From Diphasiastrum complanatum (lineage: Eukaryota; Streptophyta; Lycopodiopsida; Lycopodiales; Lycopodiaceae), in NCBI GenBank assembly GCA_029204225.1, contig CM055108.1, forward strand, positions 7,851,181 to 7,915,180: a DNA stretch of 64,000 bases, in the 5' to 3' direction. Shown piece after piece: positions 1 through 15,100 of this stretch (position 1 is its first letter; each line of letters opens with the position of its first letter). The notes below the pieces were generated by a model. That model worked only from the letters and a program-made list of their open reading frames with translations, was not told the origin of the DNA and searched no databases. The position numbers and the translations under genes were made by a program.

Positions 1-161
1 CACTTATGTGTTTACATGGTCATGACTGACCCACACTCTTTCCCCCCTGTGAAGGGTGCAAAATCTTTTACTGCTTAGCTGCTATTTATCATGTTTATAT
101 TAGAAAGTTGAACTTCTCAGAAATTATGGTACGCCATTTACTGACTTGTTTTGTGGAACAG

Positions 162-3100
162 GCAGGAAATTTCAATCTAGGGTTGCCATCATCTCATCTG
201 CAATTCCCAGTTGAAGCTCACAGACCAGTTTCAAATGCTCATGTTTGTTCCAATCAGGCAATAGAGCGGGCACAAATGCAGATGCCCTCTTCTCTTGATG
301 AAACAGCGGAAGTTCACGACTTCTTTGAACCGACCCAAATTACACAAGAACAGGCAACATCGGCATCTGTGCCACATTTGCCTTGGCTTGGAATGAACAG
401 TCGGAACGATCAGACCGAACGGGGTTACCAGATGCGATATAAGTCAGAGGCTCCTAATGCAAGGAATTGGATTGGAAATAGACTGGGTAATCATGAATCA
501 AGCAACCATTTAAGCTTTCAAAGCAGTTCTGGTATAAGCTCTCAGCCTGCAAACAATGATGCCTCTCTGAAAGTGACACATTCCTTCCTTGCTGCTTCAG
601 GGAAACAATCATCGGAAAGCGAGCGGTTCTCTAATAAAGGAATAAGTTTGCAAAGTTTCCAGTCAAGTTCTAATCCTACTGTCATAAGGAGCCAACCTCG
701 TAGTCAGCCTTTAAATTTTGAAGGGTTGTTCTCGAGTTCGGCAACTCAATTTGAAAAAGGTGATGCTTCCTCTGTTGAAAAGGAACGAGTAGATGAATCA
801 AGACCTAGAGGGCAAAATGTGATGTACAATCATGTTCAACATATGAAGTCGTCTGGTCTGAATCAAGAGGTCATGCCACAAGAGCAGCCTTCTCAGAATT
901 ACGACGTTCTGGGTGGCCAACTTTTCCCTAAGGCTAACTTACAAGGAGGCTTTGGACAACAGCCAGAGTTTGAAACAGCTCAATATTGGCAGCAGCACAT
1001 CCTCTATCAGCAATATATACAAGAAATGCACAGACAGCAGCTAATTTTGCAGCTACAACAGCATTCTCAGCTGTCAGGGCAGCAACAATTGCAATTGCTG
1101 TTGGCTTCTCACAATCAAGGTTTCAGCACCCAGTTTTCACAAGAACAAGACCACCTGAAAGCTGGAGCTGAAAGCTGGCAGTCTCCCTACCAACCGTATC
1201 TGTACCAGCCTCAGAATGCTTCGAGCAATGTGCAGTGGCCATTAACTAGCTTATCTTCTATGCAAGGTGACACCAAAAGTCTTCCTCCAGGAGCTGGCAT
1301 ATCATGGCAACAACTAGCTCCGAAAGCATCACCAGTAAATTCCCCTCTTATTAATTATTCTTATAAAAACAGAAGAGATGATGGCATTGTGCAGACAGCA
1401 AACACCTTACCTAATGCACAAGCTGACACAGACTACCATTATGGTGGCATAGAAAAGCAAACTATTGATGGTCCTATGGTGAACAGACAAGCCTCTTATG
1501 ATCCCAATATAGGGCCACCTGCTTACCTGGGAGTATCACTTGGCAGAAATAGTTCCTATGATGATTCCCAAAGAGACAAGCTCCAACTCTCTGGTGAGTT
1601 TCCCTTTGGGCAAATCGCACAGGACACATGTCTTCAGTCTGCAAATGAAGCAAAGAACATGAACAGCTACTATGACAATGACCTCCAATCATCTTCTCAA
1701 TTGGTAGATTATTCAACAAGACAGCAAAACTGGGCTGGGGTTGGTCATGAAGGGGAGACACAAGTGTCATTTTTCCCGCAAAGTAATCCTCGAGATTCCA
1801 GTCAATCATCCATGCTTGGCAGCCATTTTGAGAGTCAAGAAATCTATGAAAAGATTAATTCCCCCCAGTCATGTAGTGAGCTACTTTTAGGAAACCAAAG
1901 TAAAGACTTGCAAAAAGTTAGATCCCATTCAACTGGAGCAGACACTTTAAACAAGACTACCATGAAACAAGGTAGTTGGAGTGTCCAGGGTATGCATAAC
2001 CTGTCCCCTCGGCATGATGAGGCTATGAATTCCACACATATGGAACTTGGAGGGTCAAATAGCTGGAGTAACGTGCAAATGCAAGAAACTCAATTCCAAT
2101 CAGGAAATTCACATCAGCCAGGTCCTGGCATAAAAGAACAGGGTGTTTGGAATGACTTGAGCCTACAGAATGGTAGCCCACTCTCTGGAAGCACCCTGCG
2201 CTTATTTACTGATTTTGATGGAAGGCAGTCTGTTGATGGAAGTGAGTACAATCTCCAACAACATAATTCTCAGATAGTAAGTAAGTCAGAAGATGAGCAG
2301 CAATTTTCTGAAAGCAGACTTTTGCAGGAGCAAAATAGCCTACAAACTGAAAATTCCTTTCCCCTTGCTGATTCAACTGAAAGGCTGCATGTTAATTGGA
2401 AAGCTAGTAGTTTGCACCAATCAGATGTCTATTTGGACAACAAACTACAGGCCCTTTTGGAGTTAGAAGAAAAAATGAATGATCAATTGCCAAACCAGCA
2501 ACTGTTCCAAGATGCAACTCAAAATGGTGGTCCCTTTCAGCTAACTGAAATGGATTGGCAGAACCAGAGTCGTTCATGGGACCAAAGCTTACAGCATGCT
2601 GGACTCCATGGTCAGGCTTTTCTTCCAATTAACCATTCTATTGGTAGGGTATCAAAAGCTGAGATTAGACAAAGACAAGGTCACATTTCTCAGAACATGC
2701 AGCTTTTTAGCAAGGTTGATTCACCATTTCAAAACAACGAGGATGGTTTTGCCTCTGCAGGCATATCCCAAAGCCATGCTGCAGGTTTAGAGGGGAGGAC
2801 ACAGATTGTTCAGGTTGCAGACAGAATGCAAGCAGAGAATTTCCAGCTCTCAAGGGAGGTGATTGCAAAGAGATCAAGAGGACAAGCTGACGTTAATGTT
2901 CAGAACCACAGTTCTGATATGGGGACTAATTTAGAAGCCTTTGGAGTGGATGTCAGGTCAAAGGAGAGAATGCTGAATACACAAAATCCAATGTGTGTGA
3001 GTCAAGAGTTGCCTTTAAAGCTTTGGGCCAATCAAAATGCAACGAGTAAACAGGAATTTAATCCCCAGTTTTGGAGGCTTCTTCTAAGTAATGCTGTCGA

Positions 3101-6100
3101 TAACGTCTCTGGAAGGAACCAGAGAGATGGCTCCATGTTCTCGACTATTTCACAGGGGGGCAACAATGCTGACTATCCACAGGTAGAACAGCAAGATGAT
3201 AGGGAGAAACTAATGAATATGAAATGCTCACTGCTGGAAAGTCCACAGAAAGATAGGTACTCCCATTCCCCTTCAGATTCACATGCAAAGCTTCAGCACA
3301 GGCTGCATTCTCCTAATTTGTCAGGTTCAGTTGGAGGTTCGACTCCTCCAAGGTTATCTCTTCTTTCAGGAAATTTGGTCTCCAGTTGCTACAATCCTGA
3401 GGTTAGTTCTGCAGAGAACATAAACTTTGATGAAAGGCTACGACCAGAGACAGATGTACAGCAACTTCTTGCCCAGCAGAATGGACAAAAGTCCATCACT
3501 GGAAAGCAAGTGCACTATGCTATAGGTCCTTCACAAATTAAAGAAAAGGTATTTCCTGTTGATTTGTTATTGCTTCTATATATTTGCGTTCAAGGAGAGT
3601 CTCTCAGGCTGGACAAAGCCCAGTGCTATTTGACCCTCCTTGTATTAAGTTGCCTAATTTTGTAGGATGCAGATTGTTTCAAGCTTAACTACTGAGACCA
3701 TTTCTTCTTTTGCAGGCCACTTCAGTTAGAACTGAAATAACCCCAGAAGCAAATCAATTTGGCTATGTTTCTGGCAATGATCCAGCAGCAGATCCGCTCG
3801 TTTTTGTGGGGGTTCAAAATTCCAGTACTGTAGCTTCGTATTCGTCTATGTCGAGGTAGGACAAACTCTCTGACATCTTTTTTCTGCCATTTTATCGCAT
3901 TTAATTACGTTCTCACTTATCTTGCTAGTTGGCATGATCTGTTGTGTATATCTTGTTATCAGAAACACATTGCAGCTATTGAATAAGCCTGAATCACTCG
4001 AGAGTACATCACCACAAATGGCAATCAACCAGCAGCCTATCATGGGTCCACAAATTGAGTCTGGAGCAATAAGCCATAACGTATATTTGTCCCAAAATCG
4101 CCAAAAGCAGCCCATGTCACCTCAGCATTTTGGACTGAGACTTGGTCAGCCATCACATATGGTTCCATTGACTAAAAATGGTAGATCTTCACTCTTGAGC
4201 AGGTCTTCGAATGTAGATGATGGAAGTGTGTGGCCAGGCAAAGAAAGTCACCGGCACAGGTTACCAGCTGCTTCATGTAATGGGGCGTCATCAAAGGATG
4301 GAGAGACAAGGCTGGCTCAAATGGACTTGTCTGGTGAAATTTCCAGTCATGATGTCACACATGTTTTTCAGTCAATGGCAGTAACACCTAGTCCATTTCT
4401 GCAAAGTCCTGAGGTGACAAATGAGTTACGGAATCACAGAATAGGTCCTGCACAGTCTGCTGCACAATTCTTTTCAGCCAGTGTTTCTCATCCTTCACCA
4501 TATTTGGACTTGGCAGATCACCAGTCCTTTGATTTTGCATCTCAAAGAGGCTGTGCAGAAGAGAGCACTTTCATGGAAAGGCCTAGCGCAAACTCCTCTA
4601 GTAATTTGGAGTCCAATCTAGAGTCTAATGTCCCTATCTCAGTAGCAAGTCAGGACCATATTTCTCAAAAGAAAATAGATGCTGCTGGTTGTATGCACCA
4701 ACCTCGGCTATTAAATGATGCCCGCTTTTCAAAGTTGCTAAATAACTTCAAGAATTCATTGTCTGGACAGCAGAGACACACTTTAGCAGCAGAGAAACAA
4801 TTTCCAGGAGTATTTGAGTCCTTTCGTGCGCCTTTACCCAGACGAGAGGGCACATTACAGCTTAGTTCAATGCACGAGAAATCCACTCAGTCCACTCGTG
4901 AAATTGAGAGGCGTATGAATTCTCAGAGCAGTGCGCATTTAGACCCTAGAGAGAATCCAATTACAGTAGGTCATGCTGATCATGCTAGCAGTAGCAGGAT
5001 AGACAAGTGGTCCAATGACAGGGCAGCAGATTATTCTGGAGGCAATGCATTTAAGCAGCCAATGGCACATTTAAAAGCCCGAGAGGAGGTACAACCGTCA
5101 GCTTTACAAGGGCATACAAGGATGTCAGCTATGCAAGAGAATACTTCCTCAGTTAACACTGTTGCTCATATGGTACCGTCGAAAGTGCAAATGAAAATGG
5201 TAGAGCAAGCACACTTGTCATGCATGGCAGGTGAAGCTCGAGCTTTGCAAGTTGTTCAACAGCATATGAATTCTCAATCAAAAAATTTGATTCAAAGGCC
5301 GCTTAATGTTGGCCAAGAGGTTCCAGATCTACACACTGCCAGTCATGTGGATTCAGCACCTACCAAAAAGCAGCATAGTAGTATCAGTGGAAATTCTGAG
5401 GAGGGAGGGAAAAACCTAGGCAGTATAGAAGACGAGTACAGCTTTCTGAAAGGTTCAAATCAGCATGATGCACAGGATCCTAGACCACAAGTTGCTCCTC
5501 TTGCTGGAGTAAGAAAATATCAACATTCTGGCCCCACCTCTATGGCATCTCCATTTAAAAGGCCTCGTCATGGACCAACGATGTTCAGTGACCAACGCTT
5601 AGGGAGTGGTGCTTCTTTTATCCAAAACAAGGCTGAAAGTCAAGGCCACAGCCACTCACCATCACAGTCATTGCCGAAGTCTTTGTATGAATCTGCTCAA
5701 AAACATTCCCAAAGACAAATGTATGCTGAAGGGGCCCTGCCATCAGGCTATTCAGAGAGAAATCAAAACTCAAGTCTGCTAAAGCAACAGGCTCCAGTGC
5801 TTTTAAGCTCTTCTTTAGCAGTGTCTGGACATCTTGTTGAGCAGTCTTTTGCTGTGTTACAACCATCTGAAAGTGTTGGTGGTCAAATCGGTTCTGGCAC
5901 CAAAGAAGAACAAAATGTAAATGTTGATAATCAGATAAATTCTGGCTTCAAAGGACGATCAAATTCTGTGGATGTTGAGCAAAGCACACATCTGCAAGGA
6001 TTATCATCCAAACCAGCCAAAACTATCACAAGCCTTGCCATGAAGCGCAGAAAGGAATGTCCAACTCCCTTGCCTTGGCATATAGCAATTGCTCAACCTG

Positions 6101-9100
6101 CATCATCAATACGCACAACCAGGTTTTTTTTTAGGCTTATCAAGCTTTCTGGCATTCATTCATAAATGAGGTGTTGCCTTGAGTGCTCCTTTTCTTCTAA
6201 CTTTTTCCCTTGTTTCAGTGATGCTGAGCTGCAGTGGGCTGCTACTGTTAATCGTTTACCGGAGAAGGTAATATCAGAAGACCAGATCATCATGCAGCCA
6301 CCTCTTTTGGTCGAGCATTACCTTCTGAAAATATTTGTCCAATGTCTTGAGGACTGTCTGTCACCAACCCGACTGATTGTTTCATGCTGTTTCTGCTAAT
6401 TAAGCTTTAGTTTGTCTCAACAATAGAAGTTTAGTGAAATGTATGCTAGGTATCAAGGGTTTGAGCAAGCTGAAGCGATGAAATGTAGTTGTTCCTTTTT
6501 GCCATAGGGAATCAGGAACTTAAGTTGTTGCTTTTTAGTGCTAGCCTTCATCATTCCCGAGTCTGCCCTTCACCTCTAGAGAAGTGATTGAAACTCCATA
6601 TGTTGGTCTTCGTCCAAATATATGAAAGCTAATGTGGACTTATGTTTATTCATGTGACATGCACCTACTCTTGGGTGGTGATGAAGTCAGTAGGGATGTC
6701 GTGGCATTTGGTCCATGGCTACATGCTATGCACAATGACGTTGATGGTTGAAGACTTTGTGGGTTGAAGATTGCATGTCTTTTGTGTTATGTAGACCGAA
6801 GTGGTGTGACCTTTCCTTAGCCTGGCGGTAGCAGCATGCCTCATGCTAAAGACAGGCCGAAGAACACCCCCAAATATGTATGTATAAGAAGATACTTCTT
6901 CGAGCGGCTTCTTGTCTAGAGTGAATATTGGTCACTACATGAAGGCCTTGGAGGTTCTGAAGACCATAACCTTGGTCTTCTTGGTATTAATTGCTATACC
7001 CGTTCATGAATTGAAGGAATGAAGGCTATCCAGATGCCCCTGTGACCCCTCACCTGTATGGGACATCAACACCACGTCGGCGTATAGTAATATGTAAATC
7101 AATATATTACATAGTTGACAACTCTGGCCACCATCCTATGACTCTCTCCAACTCATTAATTAATAGTCCAAAAAGTGTGGCTGAGAGGGAACAACCTTTC
7201 TCCACGCCTATAATACCTCGAATCAGCTGTGAAAAACCCTCATCCGTCCTGAAACATCCAAATACCTGCTCATATAGTTGTTAGAAATAATAAATGATAA
7301 TGTTAGTTTCCCATAGGTTACTTTGACCCAAAAGGTTGAGACTTGTGTAACCCACAAAGGTTAATACACCAGACGATAAGGCTATTGCTTAGTATTTGGA
7401 GGTCGTCTACAGACTTGTACATGTACCTTAGCAAGTTCTGCTAGAGTGATTCATATTATGGTTGGATATGGCACAAAGTTAATGCAGGAAGCAAGCACTC
7501 AATTGATGGTGTTGGTAGGTTATAGGATTCCCCAACAGACAAAGTGACAATAGGTGGTGATGAGTGAGGATTTGATTTAGTGTGCCTGTTTTTTTCCTGG
7601 GATGGTAAGCCGTCTGTTCAAGAGAATGACAATATCATGCGCCAAATCTTGTATGAATGTCATGATTCTTCAAGTGTGGGCCATTCTTGACCATTCTTCT
7701 GTTGTATACCGGACTTATATTTGATACAAAGCTACTTTTATTGGCCAAAGATGAAAAACTTTCTGGAGAACTAGGTTTGCAGTTGTAAATTATGTGATCT
7801 TAATAAAGCAAATGCTTGAGAACTATCGCACTGTTGCATCCATTGAAATCTTCAGTACAGGATTGGAAAGCGTTTCCGTGGATTTTTTTACCAATCTTTC
7901 AAGGTCAAACAAGGCTAATGATGTATTTTGTGTGATGGTCGATCACTTGATGAAACCAGCAGCTTTCATCCCTGTGAAAAGCATCATAATGGCTTGTGAA
8001 TCAGGTCAGGGTTTTGTTGAGTGGTTGTTCGGACTTAATGGGCCTGTTGAGTGTTATGGGGAGCAATTGTGATAGTTAGTTCATCAGAGAGTTTGAGACT
8101 TTTGTTCTGCAGAAGCTGGAGACCACACTGAGTTTTAGCTCAATGGATTATCAAACATCACAAGTTGTTTGCAAGGTACTGTAGACTAGATTAACTGGAT
8201 GTCCAAAATTTCCTAAAGTTTCAGTTCATCAGACATTTTGAGACTTCTGTTCTGCGGATTACCAGTTGTTGTGAGGTACTGTAGACTAGATCAACTGGAT
8301 CTGCAAAAAATACTAAACATGTTCTTGTGCATGCTACCATACCTGAAAGACTCTTTGTGACTGAGAGGTGAGATGAACATTCAAAGCCATGTTTGCCTAC
8401 AAATCCATGGCTTTGTAAAGGTACTGATGTTCTTTTGACTTTCATGAATTGAATTAATCTTTCATTCTGAGGAAAGTGATCTCGAAGAAGCTTTTTCTTT
8501 TGGTATCCTGCAACATATATTGAGTATAGTAATATGCGGTCGATGAAGCGGTAAGCAGTCACACTTGTATATGCACTCAATCGAATAATTTTCAGGGTTA
8601 TGCTTTCTGCAAGCATGGGCCCAAGGAGAATGGGACCCATTCATACTTTTCTTCGTGATTGCTGTATGCTACTATGCTTTGGTGGCACAGAAGAACTCAT
8701 TGCAAATGATATTGCTTGTTTTTCCAAGAAACAGGGGGGTGTTGTGTTTACGAGAAATCATTTATTTTCCAAAACTCAATAAGGCTCGTTTGAAGAACTT
8801 TTGGAAAGGACCTCAAGCTACCTTTGAAATCGAAAGGGAAGAACCAGGAAATTTTGAGATATATGTAATCGATCACTTTGCTAAGGACAGGGACCTTTGA
8901 AAAAAACAGCATCTTCCGACATGACTGTGCTTGTTTGTTGCCTTTGTGATAAAATACTTCATTCTAATATGGTTAGCAGGCGGTTGATTATTTTTGTGTA
9001 TGAACTTACTTTTAATCATTGTAGTGCACTGTTTTTATCGACTTCCAAGGCAGCCTGGTCATCTACGTCTGGCTTCTAACTGGGTTGTTGATTTATAGTT

Positions 9101-12100
9101 GGTGCATCCAGTATGAATCCCTCAAGTCATCTAGCTGCTCCTACCCTGACCTGCATAATTCACCTCAATTTGAAGCTTTGTATGCTATGTCAAGAATTGG
9201 TGCAGCAACTGATGATTATGGCCGTGGTGTACTTCCTAGCAAACCTGTATTATCAAGAGTTTCAAATTAAACATGTGCTATCAAGATTTTCAACAGGGGG
9301 AGCTAAGGAGCTTGCATTGTTTCTAGTATTTTTTATATTTAGTACGTGTTCTTGGTAACTCACAGAACATGGTATTTGTGCCCACATGGTGTACAAAACA
9401 CGTTCCTTACGGCGTTCTGAATGAGGTCGTCTTGCTGACTTATTATGGTCCCTGATTTTGCTTTGAGCAAATTTTTGTCTGACGTTTTGTTTGAATTTGT
9501 CCTTATTGATTGCCATTTGCTTCGTAGAATTTGGAATCTTTTGAAACCCAGATCGCAGATTATGCTTGGGTGCTGATGAGACGTAATAGTGCTGGCTGGC
9601 TGAGATTTTTTGTTTTGTTTATTCGATATCATTGTTTTAACATGGATCCTTTGAACCTTTTCATTGCATGTATACTTTTTCTAAGCTTTACCTAATGAGA
9701 TCACTGACTTCTAATATCAAATCTGTGAATTTGGATATATTTTAATCGCTTAAATAAATATAGTTTCAACAAGAAGCTGATTACATTTTATGTAAACTTT
9801 TGATAATGTGCCTGCCTGTTTTTTGATTGCAGCATAAATTTGGTAGCTTTCTTCTTTCTGATTTACTTCTTGGTGATTTTTCAGGGTGATGAGGGAGTGG
9901 ATCCACGTGACACAAATGTACAGTTTGCCTATCGTGCGAAGCAGAGACTAAGATTGACAACACAGCTGATGCAGACGATTGTGGCACCAGCTCCAGCTAC
10001 ACTAATGCAGAGTACAACTGTTGAGGGTCGTGAATCAGGAACCTTTACACTTGCGAAACTCATGTTAGAAGAGGTGTGCAGGCTGGCTGAAGGTAGACGT
10101 AGGCAAAACGATTCTCCTTCCAGGACGGACATCAGTAATGGCTGCAATGTCACAGACCTGTACGTTTTATTTTTTCATATGAAAATTGGCAATCTTATTT
10201 TCTAGATCCACTGTTAAGACATGGGAGTTAATGATGTTTGTGTGAGAAAGCACTAAATATTAAGCAGTAGCTGTGACTTGTCTGGCTTATAAGTGGTAAT
10301 GATTATTTTATTATCAGGGCAACCAAACAGCAGAAGCCATTGACAGGGACAAATTTCATATCAGAGGCTGCTGCAAAACTTACAGATCAATTCAAGGACA
10401 GAATTAAGAAATTGGACAATCGCTTGTCAAGGTTTTCCTTCCTCTCTCAAGCATTTTGTAAGGTCATGTTAAGTGAGAATGTTTGACTATGGCCTACTTG
10501 GTAATTACAGGAAAGGCAATGGTGTGCTGGATGAATTGGACCCTCCTCCTCTGTCTCTGTCTCGCTCTCTCGCTCTCTCTGCTTTACGTTTGTTCCTGCA
10601 AATGTTCTGTTTGACATTTCAGATTTTTTCAGATGCTCTGAAGCACCAGCGTTCTCCCTTTTTGGGAATCTTTTCTCCAGTCATTCATATCTATTCCGTA
10701 CTCTTTGTGGTAGTTTTGAGAGAACACAGATATTAGTGTCCTTGTTGCCCATCATTTTATTGAATCACATTTTGGTAGTGTGTTTGCCAGTTTTGGGTGC
10801 TAGTGGGGCCATTGTTCGATCTTGAACTTAACTCTTGCTAGTTCTAATATTCTAGGTTTTGCAAATTAGCTATATGAGAATAAGCGCTACTATGTTCCTT
10901 ATATGTAAGGTTCCATACAATATCTTAATTTTTCCTCTTTTCTTCCCTCTAAAGCCAAGTTCAAAAGCTTCTAGCATCACCATTGCTGATTAGTCGCGGT
11001 TTCTTTTTTGACGAATTTACTTTTTGGAACTCTTTCTATTTTCCTTTTCCATTTCAATTTTTATATTGCCCTCAGTAGCATTTTCTTGATGTTTGATAAC
11101 ATTGACCCTGCTGATTATGTCTAGTTGCATGCATATTATGAGGACATCCTACTATCTTTTGATTGCATACGTATAAATGGTCAATGTTCCAAGTATTGGG
11201 CAATTGATATAACTGTGTAGTAATGACAAGGTTGGGCCTAAGGATATACAATAAACTTAAGGCCTTGAGCTCAAGTGAGAAGCCAGTCTAGGTCACTGAA
11301 GGCCCATAGATCATCTCATAAGCTAATCTTCTACCCTTGAGCTGGGACATGATTTATAATAACCACCCTGGGAGCTACTCGTGGGGTGGGATGCTAGGCT
11401 GTCTCCTGGAGCTATTTAAGGCATGTTCAAATACACATTCTTGTAATAAAGTTCTTTTCTTGTGTGAATATGTCAATAAGGTGTACTGCAGCCTCTTTCA
11501 CATCATCGTTACTCTAAATCAAATCTACTGATTCTATACATGGCAGTGATTAAATGGTGTGATAACTGATGGATTATCACCAAGATAAAGAAAGGGCATG
11601 ATCTTTGATTGAAAACAGCTTGCTGAAATTTGTGATGTACAGCGGAGCTGCTGACCTCACGTGCTGGATGTGGCCAGTCCTAAAATAAGTGAGAGGTTTC
11701 ACAATTTGAGGCATAAGACTCTGAATAAGGGCTCAATCAAGCTTGTCAATGACATTTTGAATACAGAAGGATTGGACCCAGTCTTCACAGTGAAATTTTT
11801 GGAAACTTTTGTGTCAGCAAATAAAATTCAGAACACTTCTATTCAAATGTCTCTGAGAGTTGCACCCACCCTCCCTTGTAGGACAAATACATTCACCCAG
11901 GAATTGGCTCTCTTATTCTGAAAATTCTTGAAAGTCTTTATTGTGCTGAACCTTCTTGCAACGAGCCTACCTCATCCATGCTATAAGGCCTGAAACTTTT
12001 CGTAAAAAGAGACCATGGGCTGCAATAATTGTGTAGGGGCAGCGAATGTAGAAAACAAAAAACTGAGGGCTTTAGTTGCAAAAATTTTCCACGCTCTAAA

Positions 12101-15100
12101 TATGAAAATCAGAGCAGCACTTTCTATGAACTCCCAATGGGCGTGCCTCCACGCTAAATAAGAGGGTAATTGTTAGGAATAGCGTTACCACGTAGAAGGC
12201 AAAGCTAGTCTGATCCACCCAGCCAATGCACTCTCTTGTAGAATCCCCCTCCTAGCTCAGTGTGAGTTTGCATGGATGTGGTAGGTGGCAGTTACTGCTG
12301 ACACCCACCGTTCATGTTGCATGCATGGGTTACTGATGCATGCGGGGTCCCAGCCCATCACTAAGGACTGCATGGCCCCCTACTATCATGCATGTGTCTG
12401 CATGCGTCTGCATGTGTCTGCATGCGTCTGCATGTATCTGTATGGGCATTATTGGCCCTCATATCTCCTGCATGGTATGCATGCATGGCTCTGACTCACA
12501 CTGTCCTCTATCTCCGGTGGTTAGTTGCACCTAGAAGTACTGTTACGGTCTCGTAACACTCCCTCCCGCTTAAGGGTTGTCTTGATCCTCTAAGACAAAA
12601 TCTGGATATAATTGTCGAAGTATATTGCCCCTTTCTTAAGTAGCATTCTCAACTGGCTGATCCTTCCACTTGATTAAATATTCCTGATATAGGGTATGAT
12701 GTGTTTGTGTCTCCTTAGAACTGAGAATACTTTTTGGTTCATGTGAAAGTTGCTGAGAATCCACAGGGGGAACTAGAACATTGTCTTTGACTAGATTATC
12801 TGATCTAGTTAAAGCCCTTCGTAACTGACTAACATGGAATACTAGATGGACTTAGTACTGTTCGGGAGTTCTAGCTCATAGGAAACTTTGCCTACTCTCC
12901 TAATAATGGTAAACGGATCACAATACCTAGGAGACAACTTAGCACACACTCCCGTTTTGAGGATTCTAGAGTCAGCTGGGAAAGACTTTCTCACCAACGG
13001 AGAACCAAATATCCCGTCTGTGCGGATCTACATACTGCTTAGCTCGATCTTGGGCTTGCTTAATGTTATGCTTAGCATGTTCTACGATCCTGTTTAGGTC
13101 TTCTAAAAGGTTTTTTTTGCTGCTTAGGTCTTCTAAAAAGTTTTTTGCTGCTTCAACTTTTTCATGTTTGAACCCTATTGTTGTGGGTGAGCGTGGCTGA
13201 AAACCATACATCAACATAAATGGGCTATATCCCGTAGCTGAATGTTTGGTGCAAACTCTAATATCGGAAGATATTCCGCCCAATTGGTCTACTTTTTGCT
13301 GACGTATGCACAAAGCATATCCTCCAACACCTGATTCACTCGTTCTGTTTGATCGTCTGTCTGTGGATGGTTTGTAGTACTCATATTTCGTTTGGTATGG
13401 AGATGATGGAATACTGTCCTCCAAAAACCTCCATCAAACTTATCAAACTTACTATCTCAGTCATTGACTATGTCGGAAGGGAGACCGTATAATTTAAATA
13501 GCCCGTCTATAAACAACCTTGGTAACTTTGGAGCTCTAACGTTTGTTTGTTCGGAATAAAATAAGCCATTTTGGTCAACTGTGACCCATATAGCATCGTG
13601 ACGCTTCTGGGTCTTAGGCAGGCCTATTATGAAATCCATGGAAATACTTTCCTATTTACCAGCTGGTATTTCTGATGGCTGTAACAACCCTCCTGCCTTT
13701 AGATGCTCTGCTTTATTTATTTGACACTTCTGGCACTGGTTACATATTGTTGGACATCCTTTTTCATACTGGGCCATAAGAATTGCCTACGAAGAAGCTC
13801 ATAGGTCTTTTGTATTCTTGGGTGTCTAGCACTAGGGCTGTCATGACATTCATACAATACTTGGTGCCTAAAATCCTCTGAGTTGGGAACACACATTCTG
13901 TTTCTGTATAGTAGATACTCATCGTGAATGGAATACTGTTTCCATTTGAATCCTTGAGAACTGGATCCCTCAACCATACTGGTATGCTTGGGATCTACAG
14001 ACTCATAATCCTCAACGCAAGTTAGCGTATGATTGGATTCTTCATCCTCAACGAAAGTTGTCGTATACTTGGATGAATCTTCCCTAGGCCTAGGAACTGG
14101 TTCAGAAGTCTGTACATCTCTGTTTCTGGACTATTTTCCAAACTGTGGAGAAATACAGATCACTCTTGCATTTCCCCCTCAAGGACTCGAGTAACTCGTT
14201 ACAAAATTGGGTAAAACTCAACTCTTTTTACCATTGGCATTCTGCTAAGAGCATCTGCCACTGCATTGAACTTTTCTCTTCTATATCTGATAGACATGTC
14301 AAATTCCTGCATTAATTTAGCCCATCGAAGGGTCATCAAAGTCACTGGAGTATTGGTGAGCCCAAACGGCATCACCTTAAACTCATAATGACTGTAACGA
14401 GTTCTGAAAGTTTTTTTTGGGACATTTTCCGCCTAATTACGGACTTGATGATACCTCGAACGTAGATCTATCTTACCGAAATATCTGGCCCCGTCGGGTT
14501 GATCAAACAACTCGTCTACCCGAGGTTATGAGGACCTTCATTTTGATGAGATCTATCAAATTTCTTTCTTTTAAAAAGTTTTTTCTTAAGTGAGGGGTTG
14601 TCTGAGAAAGCTGCTCAAAAATAGGCTGTTTGGCTTTTCGTCTGCCCACTGAATCATCGTAGATTTGGGCAAACTTAATACCCTTTTCAAGAGTAGTAGG
14701 CGAGTTACGCTGAACCTCCACCTTATACTCATCTCGGAGCCCACGAATGAAGGCCCTGACTTTTTGATAGTCATCAACATTCCTAAGTTTGAGAATAGAT
14801 TCCCTATCATAGTTGCATCAAACCTCGGTTCAAAACCATCAAACTGTTAGGAACCGTTTCGAACCGTTTTTGCCCCAAACAAAAAAACAAAAAACAAAGG
14901 GTTCGAACCGTTCCCCGATTCCAAATGCATCTAGTTACTTTTAAGTTTTTAACATTTGGCTTTTCACCATAAAACATTTCAAAAGGTGTTTCACCATTGA
15001 TTGCACTACAAGGCACTCTATTACACAAGTAGTTAGCACATGTCAAAGCTTCATGCCAAAATGACTTAGGTAGGGATGGATCTAGTTTGGGAGCTTTTGC

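Larger units (their letters stand above)
6268..9884 (+). other. Intron 4 of the DSPP-like gene, with LINE and gypsy debris
   Basis: Donor AAG|GTAATA follows ...NRLPEK and the acceptor is TTTTTCAG before GGTGATGAG. The join is in phase 0. The intron holds a minus-strand LINE reverse-transcriptase relic and a plus-strand gypsy integrase relic. I see nothing further in 8100-9880 apart from scattered short open frames. Confidence 0.8.

Noticed and set aside
1474-2628. Several open frames on the minus strand under exon 1 of the DSPP-like gene
   Set aside because: Shadows of the long plus-strand coding exon, without motifs or splice context.
12285-12534. Two overlapping Cys/His-rich frames
   Set aside because: They come from CATGTGTCTG-like repeats inside the gypsy LTR.
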